From positions 62,001 through 126,000 of the forward strand of contig NZ_JAATJE010000001.1 in assembly GCF_011927695.1 (NCBI RefSeq): a stretch of 64,000 bases of DNA, given 5' to 3'. The notes under the pieces were generated by a model, which saw only the letters and a program-made list of their open reading frames with translations, made no database searches and was not told the origin of the DNA. Positions 55,144 to 63,905 of this stretch are shown here, piece after piece (position 1 is the first letter of the stretch; each line of letters starts with the position of its first letter). The position numbers were made by a program, and so were the translations under genes. This stretch comes from Sphingomonas jejuensis (GTDB lineage: Bacteria; Pseudomonadota; Alphaproteobacteria; Sphingomonadales; Sphingomonadaceae).

Positions 55144-56969
55144 CACGAGGCGACCTCCTCCTTCACACGCCGCGCGCGGCCGGTGGCGGGTGGAACATAG
55201 GACAGGATGGTGTCGCCCGGTTGCGGGATCGGCCGGCGGGCATGGGAGAAGAAGCGGAGGCCCCCTCCGGCCTTCAGCAGCAGCAGCATGTCGCCGCCCT
55301 CCGGAAGCTCGGCGCGGGCCTGTTCGAAGCCGAACAGCTCGGTGATCTTGGTCTTCCTGAAGGTCCAGCCGCGCCGCTCCCGCTCCACGATCTCCTCGAC
55401 GCCGTGCCCGTTGGCAAACAGCGCGCGCCCACGGAGCGATGCGGGAATGGCGCGCTCGTCCTCCTCGTCCTCGGCGCCGCTGCCGAGCTGATAGACATTG
55501 TCGCGGCCAAGCTCCGGCGCGAACTCGTTGCAGACCAGCGCATTGTAGGCTTCGTTGTCGGTGGTCGCGACCAGCACCTGGAACTCCGACATGTCGAGCC
55601 GGTCTTCCGTCGCCTCCGACAGGATTTCCCCGTGGTAGGTGGCGAGGCCGGCCTGCCGTGCCGGGGTCAGCCGCTGCCAGCTGGTGTCGCAGATCGTGAC
55701 GGGGACGGACAGTTGCCGCAGCTGTTCGGCAAGCGCGCGACTCCACGGCGTGCTGCCGACGATCAGCAGCCCCTGTTCGACCGCGCCCGTGACCTTCAGC
55801 AGCCGCGCGACCGGCTTGATGGAGAAGCCGTGCGCGACGATGGTCGCGACCACCACGGCGAAGGACAGCGTCACCAGGATCGACCCGTCGCCATAGCCGA
55901 GCCGGTCGAGCCGCAGCGCGAACAGGCCGGAGATCGCCACGAGCACGATGCCGCGCGGCGCGATCCACGCGATCAGCAGCCGCTCGTTCCACGGCACGCG
56001 CGTGAAGGCGAGGCTGCTAAGGACGGTGAGCGGGCGCACAAGGAACAGCAGCACGAGGAGAAAGGCGAGGAAGCGCCATTCAAACCGCTGGAGCACGGCC
56101 AGGTCGAGCGAGGCGGACAGGATCACGAACAACCCGGAGATGAGCAGAACCGTGATGTTCTCCTTGAAGGGATGGATGTCGCGCAGGCTGTCGAGCCGCA
56201 TGTTGGCAAGCGCGATGCCCATCACGGTGACGGCGAGCAGCCCGGTTTCCTGCTGCACCATGTTCGACAGGACAAAGACGCCGATCACCGCCACCAGCAG
56301 CACCGGCGCCTTCAGATATTCGGGCACATAGCCGCGCGGGAGCGCCCAGCCGATCGCGCGCGCCGCCGCCCAGCCGACCAGACCCGCGACCAGGCTGGCG
56401 CCGATCAGCGATCCGGCGACGGCGAGGATGGTGCCGCCTTCGCCGACGCGGCGCAGATATTCGAACGTGGCAACGGCGCACAGCGCGCCGATGGGATCGT
56501 TGACGATCGCTTCCCATTTCAGGATCGCGCGCGGGCGGGCAGCGACGCTGCTTTGTCGCAGCAGCGGCAGCACGACGGTGGGCCCCGTCACCACCAGGAT
56601 GCCGGCGAACAGGATGGCGACCGGCCACACGAGGCCGGCGACATAGAAGCAGGCGACCGCGCCCAGCGCCCAGCCGATCGGCACGCCGAGCACCACCAGC
56701 CGGGTGACCGCGCCGTCGGTGCGCCGCAATTCGCGGAAGTTGAGGCTGAGGCCGCCTTCGAACAGGATCAGCGCGACCGCGACGGAGACGATCGGCTCCA
56801 GCAGCTCACCGAATAGCTCGTGCGGGTGGAGGATGCCCGCGACGGGGCCGGCGATGACGCCCGCCACCAGCATCAGGGCAATGGCGGGCCAGCCGGTGCG
56901 CCATGCGATCCACTGCGCGCCGATGCCAAGCGCGCCGATCAGCGCGAAAAGAAGGGCGGAATGCTCCAC
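55143..56969 (-). CDS. Cation/proton antiporter, CPA1 type with TrkA-N domain
   Basis: A 608-residue protein with about twelve TM helices (L-F-E-G-G-L-S-L-N near residue 70 and G-P-T-V-V-L-P-L-L near 129 are typical of CPA1 transporters; N-D-P-I-G near 157 carries the ion-binding Asp). From about residue 400 a Rossmann TrkA-N domain (I-V-G-S-T-P-W-S-R-A-L-A-E-Q) and a TrkA-C-like tail regulate it. Sodium or potassium/proton exchange is inferred. It is followed immediately by the OmpA-like gene. Confidence 0.9.
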   Translation of the reverse strand: MEHSALLFALIGALGIGAQWIAWRTGWPAIALMLVAGVIAGPVAGILHPHELFGELLEPIVSVAVALILFEGGLSLNFRELRRTDGAVTRLVVLGVPIGWALGAVACFYVAGLVWPVAILFAGILVVTGPTVVLPLLRQSSVAARPRAILKWEAIVNDPIGALCAVATFEYLRRVGEGGTILAVAGSLIGASLVAGLVGWAAARAIGWALPRGYVPEYLKAPVLLVAVIGVFVLSNMVQQETGLLAVTVMGIALANMRLDSLRDIHPFKENITVLLISGLFVILSASLDLAVLQRFEWRFLAFLLVLLFLVRPLTVLSSLAFTRVPWNERLLIAWIAPRGIVLVAISGLFALRLDRLGYGDGSILVTLSFAVVVATIVAHGFSIKPVARLLKVTGAVEQGLLIVGSTPWSRALAEQLRQLSVPVTICDTSWQRLTPARQAGLATYHGEILSEATEDRLDMSEFQVLVATTDNEAYNALVCNEFAPELGRDNVYQLGSGAEDEEDERAIPASLRGRALFANGHGVEEIVERERRGWTFRKTKITELFGFEQARAELPEGGDMLLLLKAGGGLRFFSHARRPIPQPGDTILSYVPPATGRARRVKEEVAS

Positions 56970-57008
56970 GTTGCCCCGGCCTAGGGCCTCGGGACGCCGC
57001 TGGCAAAG

Positions 57009-58088
57009 TCAGAATGCGGTCGGCTGCTGCCTGGCGGCGGGAGCGAGGCGGCGCTCCGCGAGCTGCATGGCGCCGTTGAGGCAGGCGGCGAACAGCAGGC
57101 CTTCAAGCGCGGCGGTGACATATCCGGCGCCGCCGGACAGGCCGGCCGGACCGAACAGCCGGGCAAAGGCGAGCCGCGAATCCGGAAAGCTCCGCGCGAG
57201 GAGGTCGAGGCTGCCGCCCATCAGCCTGCCGCCCAGGAGGATGACGGCGACCGCGGCCGCGGCGCCGATCAGGCCGGCCAGGGCCGTCGCCCGGACGAGC
57301 GAGCCGCGCCAGCGCGCCGCGGCAAAGGCGCCGGCGCCCACGCCCGCGCCGAGCAGCAGCCCTTCCGGCGCACCGGTGATGCCGGCCGGCGAGCGCCCGA
57401 GCAGAAGGTCGAAGGCATCGAGCCCCACGAGGTTGACGAGGCCGCCGACCAGGAGGCCGCCGAGCGCACCGCCCAGGATCCGCCAGCCGGGGGATACCCA
57501 CCGCATCGCGACCGCGATGCCGGCGCTGACCCCGGCGCCGCCCATCAGCGCGACGGCGAGCGTCAGCCACAGCATGACGATGATGGTGGAGGCGCCGCCG
57601 ATGCCGGTGCCGGCCGCCCGCCCACCGGCAGCGATGCCGTAGAGAAGGCCACCGACTATGCCCGCCGCGCCCGCCCCGAGAACACCCGCGCCGAACAGCA
57701 GCATCGTGGTCCGCCATGCGGGCCGCGCCGGGTCGGGAGCGGCGACGGTGGGCGCGCGGGCATCAGCCGCGATCCTGTCGACTGGAGCGATGAAGCGGTA
57801 GCCATGCTTTGGCGCGGTGGCGATGAAGCGGGGGCGGGCGGCGTCGTCCCCCAGGCTGCGTCGCAGGGCGCGGATGCACTGGGTCAGCGCCTCGTCCGTG
57901 ACGGGGATGCCGCGCCAGACCTCGTCATGGAAGCGGTCCTTGGTGACCAGGGAGCCTGCCTCGCCGACCATCAGGATCAGCGCGTCGAGGTAGCGCGGGC
58001 TGAGGTCCACCGGACGGCCGTCGTCCAGCAGCAGCCGCTCGGCGGGATCAAGGACGAAGCGGTCGAACCGGTAGCGGCAATCCGTCAC
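57009..58088 (-). CDS. Membrane-anchored winged-helix regulator (CadC/ToxR type)
   Basis: Residues 1-105 form an OmpR/PhoB-type winged helix (F-V-L-D-P-A-E-R-L-L-L near the start, then Y-L-D-A-L-I-L-M-V-G-E, recognition-helix region L-T-Q-C-I-R-A-L-R-R-S-L-G-D, and A-P-K-H-G-Y-R-F). The remaining 250 residues are about seven TM helices of low complexity (Gly/Ala-rich), in place of the single TM and periplasmic sensor of CadC. It may sense a membrane signal. It is divergent from the gene at 58176, a plausible target. Confidence 0.8.
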   Translation of the reverse strand: MTDCRYRFDRFVLDPAERLLLDDGRPVDLSPRYLDALILMVGEAGSLVTKDRFHDEVWRGIPVTDEALTQCIRALRRSLGDDAARPRFIATAPKHGYRFIAPVDRIAADARAPTVAAPDPARPAWRTTMLLFGAGVLGAGAAGIVGGLLYGIAAGGRAAGTGIGGASTIIVMLWLTLAVALMGGAGVSAGIAVAMRWVSPGWRILGGALGGLLVGGLVNLVGLDAFDLLLGRSPAGITGAPEGLLLGAGVGAGAFAAARWRGSLVRATALAGLIGAAAAVAVILLGGRLMGGSLDLLARSFPDSRLAFARLFGPAGLSGGAGYVTAALEGLLFAACLNGAMQLAERRLAPAARQQPTAF

Positions 58089-58175
58089 TTTTCAGCGAAC
58101 CCTCATGCCGTGCTCATGCCGGTCACCGGGTCAATAGGGCAGGGCAGCGGCGTCCGCCAGCCAAGGAGATGAGGC

Positions 58176-58742
58176 ATGACGCTGAACGAACAGGTGAACA
58201 GAAGACCGATCTACATGTGGAGACTGGCCGGGTGGAGCATCGGCGGGGTGCTGCTGCTGCTGCCCGCCGTCGCCATGCAGTTCACGGCGGAGGTGCGGTG
58301 GACGGCAAGCGACTTCGTGTTCGCGGCGGCCCTGATCGGCTTCGTCGGCGGCGGGTTCGAGCTGGCGGTCCGGCTGGATCGCAGCCCCGCATATCGCGCG
58401 GGGGCGGCGCTGATGCTGCTCACCATCTTCTTCCTTATCTGGGTCAACGGCGCGGTCGGCATCATCGGTGACGAGGACAACCCCTTGAACCTGCTTTACG
58501 CGGCCGTGATCGCCACCTGCATCGGCGGGGCATCGATCGCGCGCTTGCGGCCGGCCGGGATGGCGCGCGCCGCCGCCGCCGCGGCCGGCGTGCAGATGAT
58601 GGTCGGGGTCGTGGCGGTGGTGGCGGGCGCCGACCAGCCGCCGGGTGCGATCGGCCTCGCCGTGCTGAACGGCGGGGTGGCCGCGCTGCTCGCCGCCTCC
58701 GCCTTCCTGTTTGCGCGGAGCGCGCGGCGGCCGGTTGGCTGA
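58176..58742 (+). CDS. Unrecognised five- to six-TM membrane protein
   Basis: A 188-residue protein with about six hydrophobic segments (near 15-35, 44-62, 75-93, 108-124, 130-150 and 163-183). No family is recognised; the pattern F-L-I-W-V-N-G-A-V-G-I-I-G-D-E-D-N-P-L-N is the most conserved-looking stretch. AAGGAGA precedes the ATG by about 6 bp. The divergent membrane winged-helix gene lies 88 bp upstream, suggesting shared control. Confidence 0.72.
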   Translation: MTLNEQVNRRPIYMWRLAGWSIGGVLLLLPAVAMQFTAEVRWTASDFVFAAALIGFVGGGFELAVRLDRSPAYRAGAALMLLTIFFLIWVNGAVGIIGDEDNPLNLLYAAVIATCIGGASIARLRPAGMARAAAAAAGVQMMVGVVAVVAGADQPPGAIGLAVLNGGVAALLAASAFLFARSARRPVG

Positions 58743-58818
58743 ACGGCAGGCAACGGGCCGTTCAGGGCAGGCTCCGCTTCGCCGCCATATGCATTGCGGC
58801 AGTGGAAGGAGAAGTGAC

Positions 58819-59003
58819 ATGCGTAGCCTGATCATCGGTGCCCTTATCGGCATCACCGCCCTGACCGCCGCGACATCCGCCGTGCGCAGCGCGAGTTGCA
58901 GCGGGAACGGCGCGATTATGCCCGCGAGCTGCGCGAGCAGCGCCGCGACTGGCGCCGCGATCGCAGCCGCCACGACCGCCGCTGGGGTTATCGCGGCTGG
59001 TAA
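58819..59003 (+). pseudogene. Probably frameshifted small secreted Arg-rich protein
   Basis: ATG 58819 (AAGGAGAAG site upstream) encodes a clean signal peptide, M-R-S-L-I-I-G-A-L-I-G-I-T-A-L-T-A-A-T-S-A. In that frame the rest is low-complexity, running to 59088. One base back, from about 58881, the other frame reads R-A-Q-R-E-L-Q-R-E-R-R-D-Y-A-R-E-L-R and ends G-Y-R-G-W at TAA 59001-59003, the style of small secreted Arg/Trp-rich proteins, but lacks a start. One inserted base near 58870-58888 would join them into 61 residues. A hairpin follows that TAA. Mutation or sequencing error are both possible. Confidence 0.55.
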
Positions 59004-59016
59004 CGCCTTGCGATCG

Positions 59017-59047
59017 GCCGGCCGGGCCAGGGGGCTCGGCCGGCTTT
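59017..59047 (+). terminator. Terminator after the small Arg-rich gene
   Basis: GCCGGCCG (59017-59024) and CGGCCGGC (59037-59044) form a perfect 8-bp stem with a 12-nt loop, followed by TTT. It is 13 bp after the TAA at 59001-59003 and 46 bp before argS. Confidence 0.6.
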
Positions 59048-59092
59048 GCGTCGAACAGGGCCGTGGGGTAGAGGGCGCCTTCCGCTGACAGG

Positions 59093-60829
59093 ATGGACGC
59101 CTTCGTGACGCTTTACGCCCGTTTCGCCGCGCATGTGAACGCTGCCCTGGACGGGCTGGCCGCCGATGGCCGCCTGCCGGCCGATCTGCCGCGATCGGGC
59201 ATCGCGGTCGAGCCGCCGCGCGACGCCGCGCACGGCGACCTGGCGGTGAATGCCGCGATGGTGCTGGCAAAGCCCGCCGGCATGCCGCCGCGCGCGCTGG
59301 CCGAGCTGCTGGTTGAGCGGCTGGGGGCGCTGCCCGAAGTGGCCGGCGCCGCGATCGCCGGGCCCGGCTTCATCAACCTGACGCTGACACCCGAGACCTG
59401 GATCGGCGAGCTGCGCAACATCGCGGCGGCGGCGGACGACTATGGCCGCTCGACGGCCGGCGCGGGCGTGACGGTGAACGTCGAATATGTCTCCGCCAAC
59501 CCGACCGGTCCGATGCACATGGGCCATTGCCGCGGCGCGGTGGTGGGCGACGCGCTCGCCAACCTGCTGGAGACGATCGGCCACGCGGTCATCCGCGAAT
59601 ATGTGATCAACGATGCCGGCAGCCAGGTCGACGTGCTCGCCCGCTCCGTCCACCTGCGGTACCGCGAGGCGCTGGGCGAGACGGTGACGATCCCGGAAGG
59701 CCTGTATCCCGGCGATTATCTGGTGCCGGTCGGACAGGCGCTGGCGGCCGAATATGGCGAACGCTTCGTCGGCGCGGACGAGGCGGCGTGGCTCCCCCTG
59801 TTCCGGCGCCGCGCCGTTGACGCGATGATGACGATGATCAAGGCGGACCTGGCGTTGCTCGGCATCCACCATGATCGCTTCGCGTCGGAAGCGGAGCTGC
59901 AGGCGGCGGGCAAGCCGGAGGCGGCCGAGGCGTGGCTGCGCGCCCGCGACCTCGTCTATGACGGCGTGCTGGAAGCGCCCAAGGGCGAGACGCCGGAGGA
60001 CTGGGAGCCGGTTGAGCTGCCGCTGTTCCGCTCGACCCGGTTCGGCGACGACCAGGACCGGCCGATCAAGAAGTCGAACGGCAGCTGGACCTATTTCGGA
60101 GCTGATCTCGCATATCACTTCCAGAAGGCGCAGGACGCCGACCAGCTGATCGACATCTGGGGCGCGGACCATGCCGGAACGGTGAAGCGCATCACGGCGG
60201 CCGTGAACGCGCTGACCGAAGGGCGCACGCGCTTCGACGTCAAGCTGGTGCAGATGGTGCGGTTGCTGCGTGGCGGCGAGCCGGTGAAGATGTCGAAGCG
60301 GGCTGGCAATTTCGTCACGCTGGCGGACGTGGTGAACGAGGTCGGCAAGGACGTCGTCCGCTTCACCATGCTGACGCGCAAGGCGGACGCGCAGATGGAT
60401 TTTGATTTCGAGAAGGTCGTGGAGGCGTCCAAGGACAATCCCGTCTTCTACGTCCAATATGCCCATGCGCGCATCAAGTCGCTGCAGCGAAAGGGGGCGG
60501 AAGCCGGCATCGTCGCGAGCGACGCGGCGCTGCACCGGCTCGACGAGGTGGAGCGCGCGCTGGTGAAGCGGGCCGCGACCTTCCCCCGCACGGTGGAGGC
60601 CGCCGCCGCGGCGCGCGAGCCGCACCGCATCGCCTTCTACCTCGGCGACCTCGCCGCAGACTTCCACGCATGGTTCAACGTGGGGAACGACGATCCGTCG
60701 CGCCGCGTGATCCTGCCGGATGATCCGGAGCTGAGCGCGGCGCGGCTTTTCCTCAGCGAGCAGATCGGGCAAATTGTGCGCAACGGGCTCGGCATCATGG
60801 GGGTGGCGGCGCGCCAGGACATGCATTGA
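59093..60829 (+). CDS. argS: Arginyl-tRNA synthetase
   Basis: Charges tRNA-Arg. The 578-residue class I enzyme has the HIGH-type motif H142-M-G-H145 within N-P-T-G-P-M-H-M-G-H, and the KMSKS-type K399-M-S-K-R403 in V-K-M-S-K-R-A-G-N. The N-terminal Add-1 domain (residues 1-90) and the C-terminal DALR domain (from about 455, ending L-G-I-M-G-V) are complete. It leads the argS-SPOR-nagZ-scpA-scpB run; the next gene starts in its stop (TGATG). Confidence 0.97.
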   Translation: MDAFVTLYARFAAHVNAALDGLAADGRLPADLPRSGIAVEPPRDAAHGDLAVNAAMVLAKPAGMPPRALAELLVERLGALPEVAGAAIAGPGFINLTLTPETWIGELRNIAAAADDYGRSTAGAGVTVNVEYVSANPTGPMHMGHCRGAVVGDALANLLETIGHAVIREYVINDAGSQVDVLARSVHLRYREALGETVTIPEGLYPGDYLVPVGQALAAEYGERFVGADEAAWLPLFRRRAVDAMMTMIKADLALLGIHHDRFASEAELQAAGKPEAAEAWLRARDLVYDGVLEAPKGETPEDWEPVELPLFRSTRFGDDQDRPIKKSNGSWTYFGADLAYHFQKAQDADQLIDIWGADHAGTVKRITAAVNALTEGRTRFDVKLVQMVRLLRGGEPVKMSKRAGNFVTLADVVNEVGKDVVRFTMLTRKADAQMDFDFEKVVEASKDNPVFYVQYAHARIKSLQRKGAEAGIVASDAALHRLDEVERALVKRAATFPRTVEAAAAAREPHRIAFYLGDLAADFHAWFNVGNDDPSRRVILPDDPELSAARLFLSEQIGQIVRNGLGIMGVAARQDMH

Positions 60830-61578
60830 TGACCAGCCACCAGGGTGACCTGCTGCTGAGCGACGAGGACCGGCTGCCCTGGCTGGAGCCCGCATCGCCG
60901 GAGCGTGCGCGCGATCCGCGCGGAGCGCTGCGTTGGGTGGTGCTTGGCCTGGGAGCGCTGCTGCTCTTGGGCCTGCTGATCGCGGGCGGTCTGTGGCTGA
61001 CGCGTGGCGGCGATGCGACGGACGGCGGAGGCGCGCTGATCCGCGCGCCGCAGGGCCCGTACAAGGTGCGCCCGGCCGATCCCGGCGGAATGGAAGTGGA
61101 AGGGCGCGGTGACGCGAGCTTTGCCGCATCCGAAGGCGAGACGATCAACGGGGCGATCGATCTTGCCGCCCAGCCGGAGGCGCCGGTCGAAGGGCAGGTC
61201 GTGACGCAGGCCGCGCCGCCGCCCCCGCCGCCTGCGGCATCGGCATCGCGAAGCGCGTCGGCCGCCATCCCGCAATCGGGCGGACGGCTGACCGCGGCAG
61301 CGCCGGGGACGAGCGCCCGGGTGGCGCAGCCGAGCACCGGCGGCAGCCTGGTGCAGCTCGGCTCGTTCAATTCGGAGCGGCGCGCGCGCGAGGCATGGAC
61401 GATCTTGTCGGGCCGCTTCACCGTTCTGGCCGACCGCACGCCGCAGGTGGCGACGGGCGAGGTCGCGGGGCGCGACGTGTATCGGCTGAGGCTGGACGCG
61501 GGGTCGCCGGCGGCGGCACGGGAGCTTTGCCAGCGGCTGCGCGTCGGCGGTGAAGCCTGCCTGGTGATCGGCGGATGA
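60829..61578 (+). CDS. SPOR-domain membrane protein
   Basis: A 249-residue bitopic protein: cytoplasmic head of about 38 residues, TM helix near 39-62 (V-V-L-G-L-G-A-L-L-L-L-G-L-L-I-A), a Pro/Ala-rich periplasmic linker and a C-terminal SPOR domain from about 172 (S-L-V-Q-L-G-S-F-N-S-E-R-R-A-R-E) that binds septal peptidoglycan. Position between argS and nagZ is typical of alphaproteobacteria. ATG 60829 is used; the TTG just before it adds one residue only. Confidence 0.88.
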   Translation: MTSHQGDLLLSDEDRLPWLEPASPERARDPRGALRWVVLGLGALLLLGLLIAGGLWLTRGGDATDGGGALIRAPQGPYKVRPADPGGMEVEGRGDASFAASEGETINGAIDLAAQPEAPVEGQVVTQAAPPPPPPAASASRSASAAIPQSGGRLTAAAPGTSARVAQPSTGGSLVQLGSFNSERRAREAWTILSGRFTVLADRTPQVATGEVAGRDVYRLRLDAGSPAAARELCQRLRVGGEACLVIGG

Positions 61579-62579
61579 TCCCGGTCGTCTTCGGCCTTGC
61601 CGGCGCTGCCCTGAGCGCGCGCGAGCGGGACTTCTTCCGGGAAGCGGACCCGGCAGGCTATATCCTGTTCGGCCGCAACGTGGTCGACCGCGCCCAGCTT
61701 CGCGCGCTGACCGACGACCTGCGCACGCTGCATGGACGCACCGACCTGCCGATCCTGATCGACCAGGAGGGCGGGCGCGTGCAGCGGATGAAGCCGCCCG
61801 AGTGGCCGGTCTTTCCGCCCGGCGCGGTGTTCGACCGGCTGTGGGAGGTGGCGCCGATGTCCGCCATGGAAGCGGCGCGCGCGCATGCCGAGGCACTGGC
61901 GCTGACCCTGTCCGAGGTCGGGATCAGCGTCGACTGCCTGCCGCTTCTCGACGTGCGTCAACCGGGCGCCAGCGACGTGATCGGCGATCGCGCGCTGGGC
62001 GCCGAGCCGGTGCGGGTCGCCTCCATCGGGCGTGCGATCCTGGACGGGCTGGCGGCCGGCGGCGTGGTTGGCGTGATGAAGCACATGCCGGGCCACGGGC
62101 GGGCCGGGGTCGACAGCCACCTGTCGCTGCCCGTGGTGGAGGCCGATGCCGCCGCGCTCGCCAGCGACATCACGCCGTTCCAGCGGCTGGCCGATGCGCC
62201 GATGGGGATGACCGCCCATGTCGTCTACACGGCGTGGGACCCGGAGCGGCCGGCAACGCTGTCGCCGACGGTGATCGACGGCGTGATCCGCAAGCAGATC
62301 GGCTTTGACGGTTTTCTGTTCACCGACGACATCGACATGAAGGCGCTGTCGGGCACTCCGGCCGAAAAGGCGGTCGCCGCCATCGCGGCCGGGTGCGACG
62401 CGGTGCTCGATTGCTGGGCGCGGATGGACGAGATGGAAGCCGTCGCAGCGGTGCTGCCGACGATGGCGGCGGCATCGGTCGACCGGCTCGACCGCGCGAT
62501 GGCGATGCGATCGGCCCCGGACGCCGCGCGGCTCGACGATCTGGTGGCCAAGCGGGACGCGCTGCTCGCGCTCGCCTGA
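61575..62579 (+). CDS. nagZ: Beta-N-acetylhexosaminidase NagZ
   Basis: Family 3 glycosidase that removes GlcNAc from recycled muropeptides in the cytoplasm. The 334 residues show I-D-Q-E-G-G-R-V-Q-R, the catalytic loop K-H-M-P-G-H-G-R-A-G-V-D-S-H (with its His-Asp pair) and the nucleophile region F-T-D-D-I-D-M-K-A-L. ATG overlaps the SPOR gene stop, and scpA begins in its own stop. Confidence 0.95.
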   Translation: MIPVVFGLAGAALSARERDFFREADPAGYILFGRNVVDRAQLRALTDDLRTLHGRTDLPILIDQEGGRVQRMKPPEWPVFPPGAVFDRLWEVAPMSAMEAARAHAEALALTLSEVGISVDCLPLLDVRQPGASDVIGDRALGAEPVRVASIGRAILDGLAAGGVVGVMKHMPGHGRAGVDSHLSLPVVEADAAALASDITPFQRLADAPMGMTAHVVYTAWDPERPATLSPTVIDGVIRKQIGFDGFLFTDDIDMKALSGTPAEKAVAAIAAGCDAVLDCWARMDEMEAVAAVLPTMAAASVDRLDRAMAMRSAPDAARLDDLVAKRDALLALA

Positions 62580-63313
62580 TGGCCGACGCGGTCGAAAGCC
62601 CGGTCCTCACCATCTCGCTCGACGGCTGGGAAGGTCCGCTCGACCTGCTGCTGGCACTTGCGCGGGCGCAGAAGGTGGACCTGCGCGACATCTCGATCCT
62701 TGCGCTGGTTGAGCAATATCTCTCCTTCGTCGGGGACGCCGGCCGCATCGACCTGGAGGTTGCCGCCGACTACCTCGTGATGGCGGCGTGGCTGGCCTAT
62801 CTGAAGTCGCTCCTCCTGCTTCCGCGCGCGCCCGATCAGGACCCGGACCCGGACATGCTGGCCGCCCTGCTCCAGCAGCGCCTGCAGCGGCTGGATGCCA
62901 TGCGCGATGCCGGCGCGCGGCTGATGGCGCGCGACCGCATCGGCCGCGACGTGTTCGCCCGCGGCATGCCGGAAGGATTGCGGACGATCGGGCGGCCCGT
63001 GTTCCGGACCGCCATCTTCGATCTGATCGATGCCTATGCGCAGGTCGCCGCGCGGACGGCGCCGGTGCAGCACCAGGTGCGGCGCCGGCCGGTGATGGCG
63101 CTTGACCAGGCGCTCGCGCGGCTGCGCGCGATGCTGCCCGACGCGGCGGAATGGCGGCGGCTTGAAAGCTTCCTGCCGCCGGGCGCGCAGGGCGACCTTC
63201 GCCGGTCGGCGGTCGCGTCGAGCTTCCTCGCCGCGCTTGAGCTGGCGCGTCAGGGACAGGCGGTGCTCCGCCAGGACGCGCCCTTCGCGCCCCTGATGCT
63301 GAAGGCGTCATGA
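62579..63313 (+). CDS. scpA: Chromosome segregation protein ScpA
   Basis: Kleisin subunit of the SMC-ScpAB condensin. The 244 residues start with the kleisin block L-D-G-W-E-G-P-L-D-L-L-L-A-L-A-R, followed by K-V-D-L-R-D-I-S-I-L and a helical arm with E-V-A-A-D-Y-L-V-M-A-A-W-L-A-Y-L-K-S. The C-terminal winged helix ends with A-S-S-F-L-A-A-L-E-L. Start overlaps the nagZ stop and end overlaps scpB by 4 bp. No smc is in the window. Confidence 0.95.
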   Translation: MADAVESPVLTISLDGWEGPLDLLLALARAQKVDLRDISILALVEQYLSFVGDAGRIDLEVAADYLVMAAWLAYLKSLLLLPRAPDQDPDPDMLAALLQQRLQRLDAMRDAGARLMARDRIGRDVFARGMPEGLRTIGRPVFRTAIFDLIDAYAQVAARTAPVQHQVRRRPVMALDQALARLRAMLPDAAEWRRLESFLPPGAQGDLRRSAVASSFLAALELARQGQAVLRQDAPFAPLMLKAS

Positions 63314-63879
63314 GCACGGCCACGGCGCGCGCGGTGGAGGCCGTGCTGTTCGCCGCCGACCGGCCGCTGACCCCCGACGAGATCGCGCGACACCTGCCGG
63401 CCGGCGCGGACCTGCGCGAGGCGCTCGCCCGGCTGACCGACGATTATCGCGGCCGCGGCATCGAGCTGGTGGAGCGCGGCGGCCGCTGGCATTTCCAGAC
63501 GGCGCCTGACCTGTCGCACCTGCTGAGTCGGGAGCGGGACGAGCCGAGGCGGCTGGGGCGCGCCGCCGTCGAGACGCTTGCCATCATCGCCTACCATGAG
63601 CCGGTCAGCCGCGCCGAGATCGAGGCGATCCGCGGCGTGCAGCTGTCCAAGGGAACGCTGGACCTGCTGATGGAAGCAGGCTGGGTGCGGCCTGCGGGCC
63701 GCCGCGACGGACCCGGCCGGCCGCTGCTCTATGCGACCACGCCTGACTTCCTCAGCCATTTCGGCCTGTCGTCGCGCCGCGATCTTCCCGGCATCGACGA
63801 CCTGAAGGCGGCGGGCCTGCTCGACCCTGTTTCAGCGACTTTCGCACCAGAACTGGAAAGCGACGCCGAGAACCGCTAG
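63310..63879 (+). CDS. scpB: Chromosome segregation protein ScpB
   Basis: Partner of ScpA in the condensin complex; two winged helices in 189 residues. Diagnostic parts are [24 protein letters not shown], and [25 protein letters not shown], the most conserved block of the family. The C-terminus is acidic. tatA follows after 26 bp with its own ribosome site. Confidence 0.95.
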   Translation: MSTATARAVEAVLFAADRPLTPDEIARHLPAGADLREALARLTDDYRGRGIELVERGGRWHFQTAPDLSHLLSRERDEPRRLGRAAVETLAIIAYHEPVSRAEIEAIRGVQLSKGTLDLLMEAGWVRPAGRRDGPGRPLLYATTPDFLSHFGLSSRRDLPGIDDLKAAGLLDPVSATFAPELESDAENR

Positions 63880-63905
63880 ATCGGCCTCCAATCGGGAGAA
63901 TCCTC

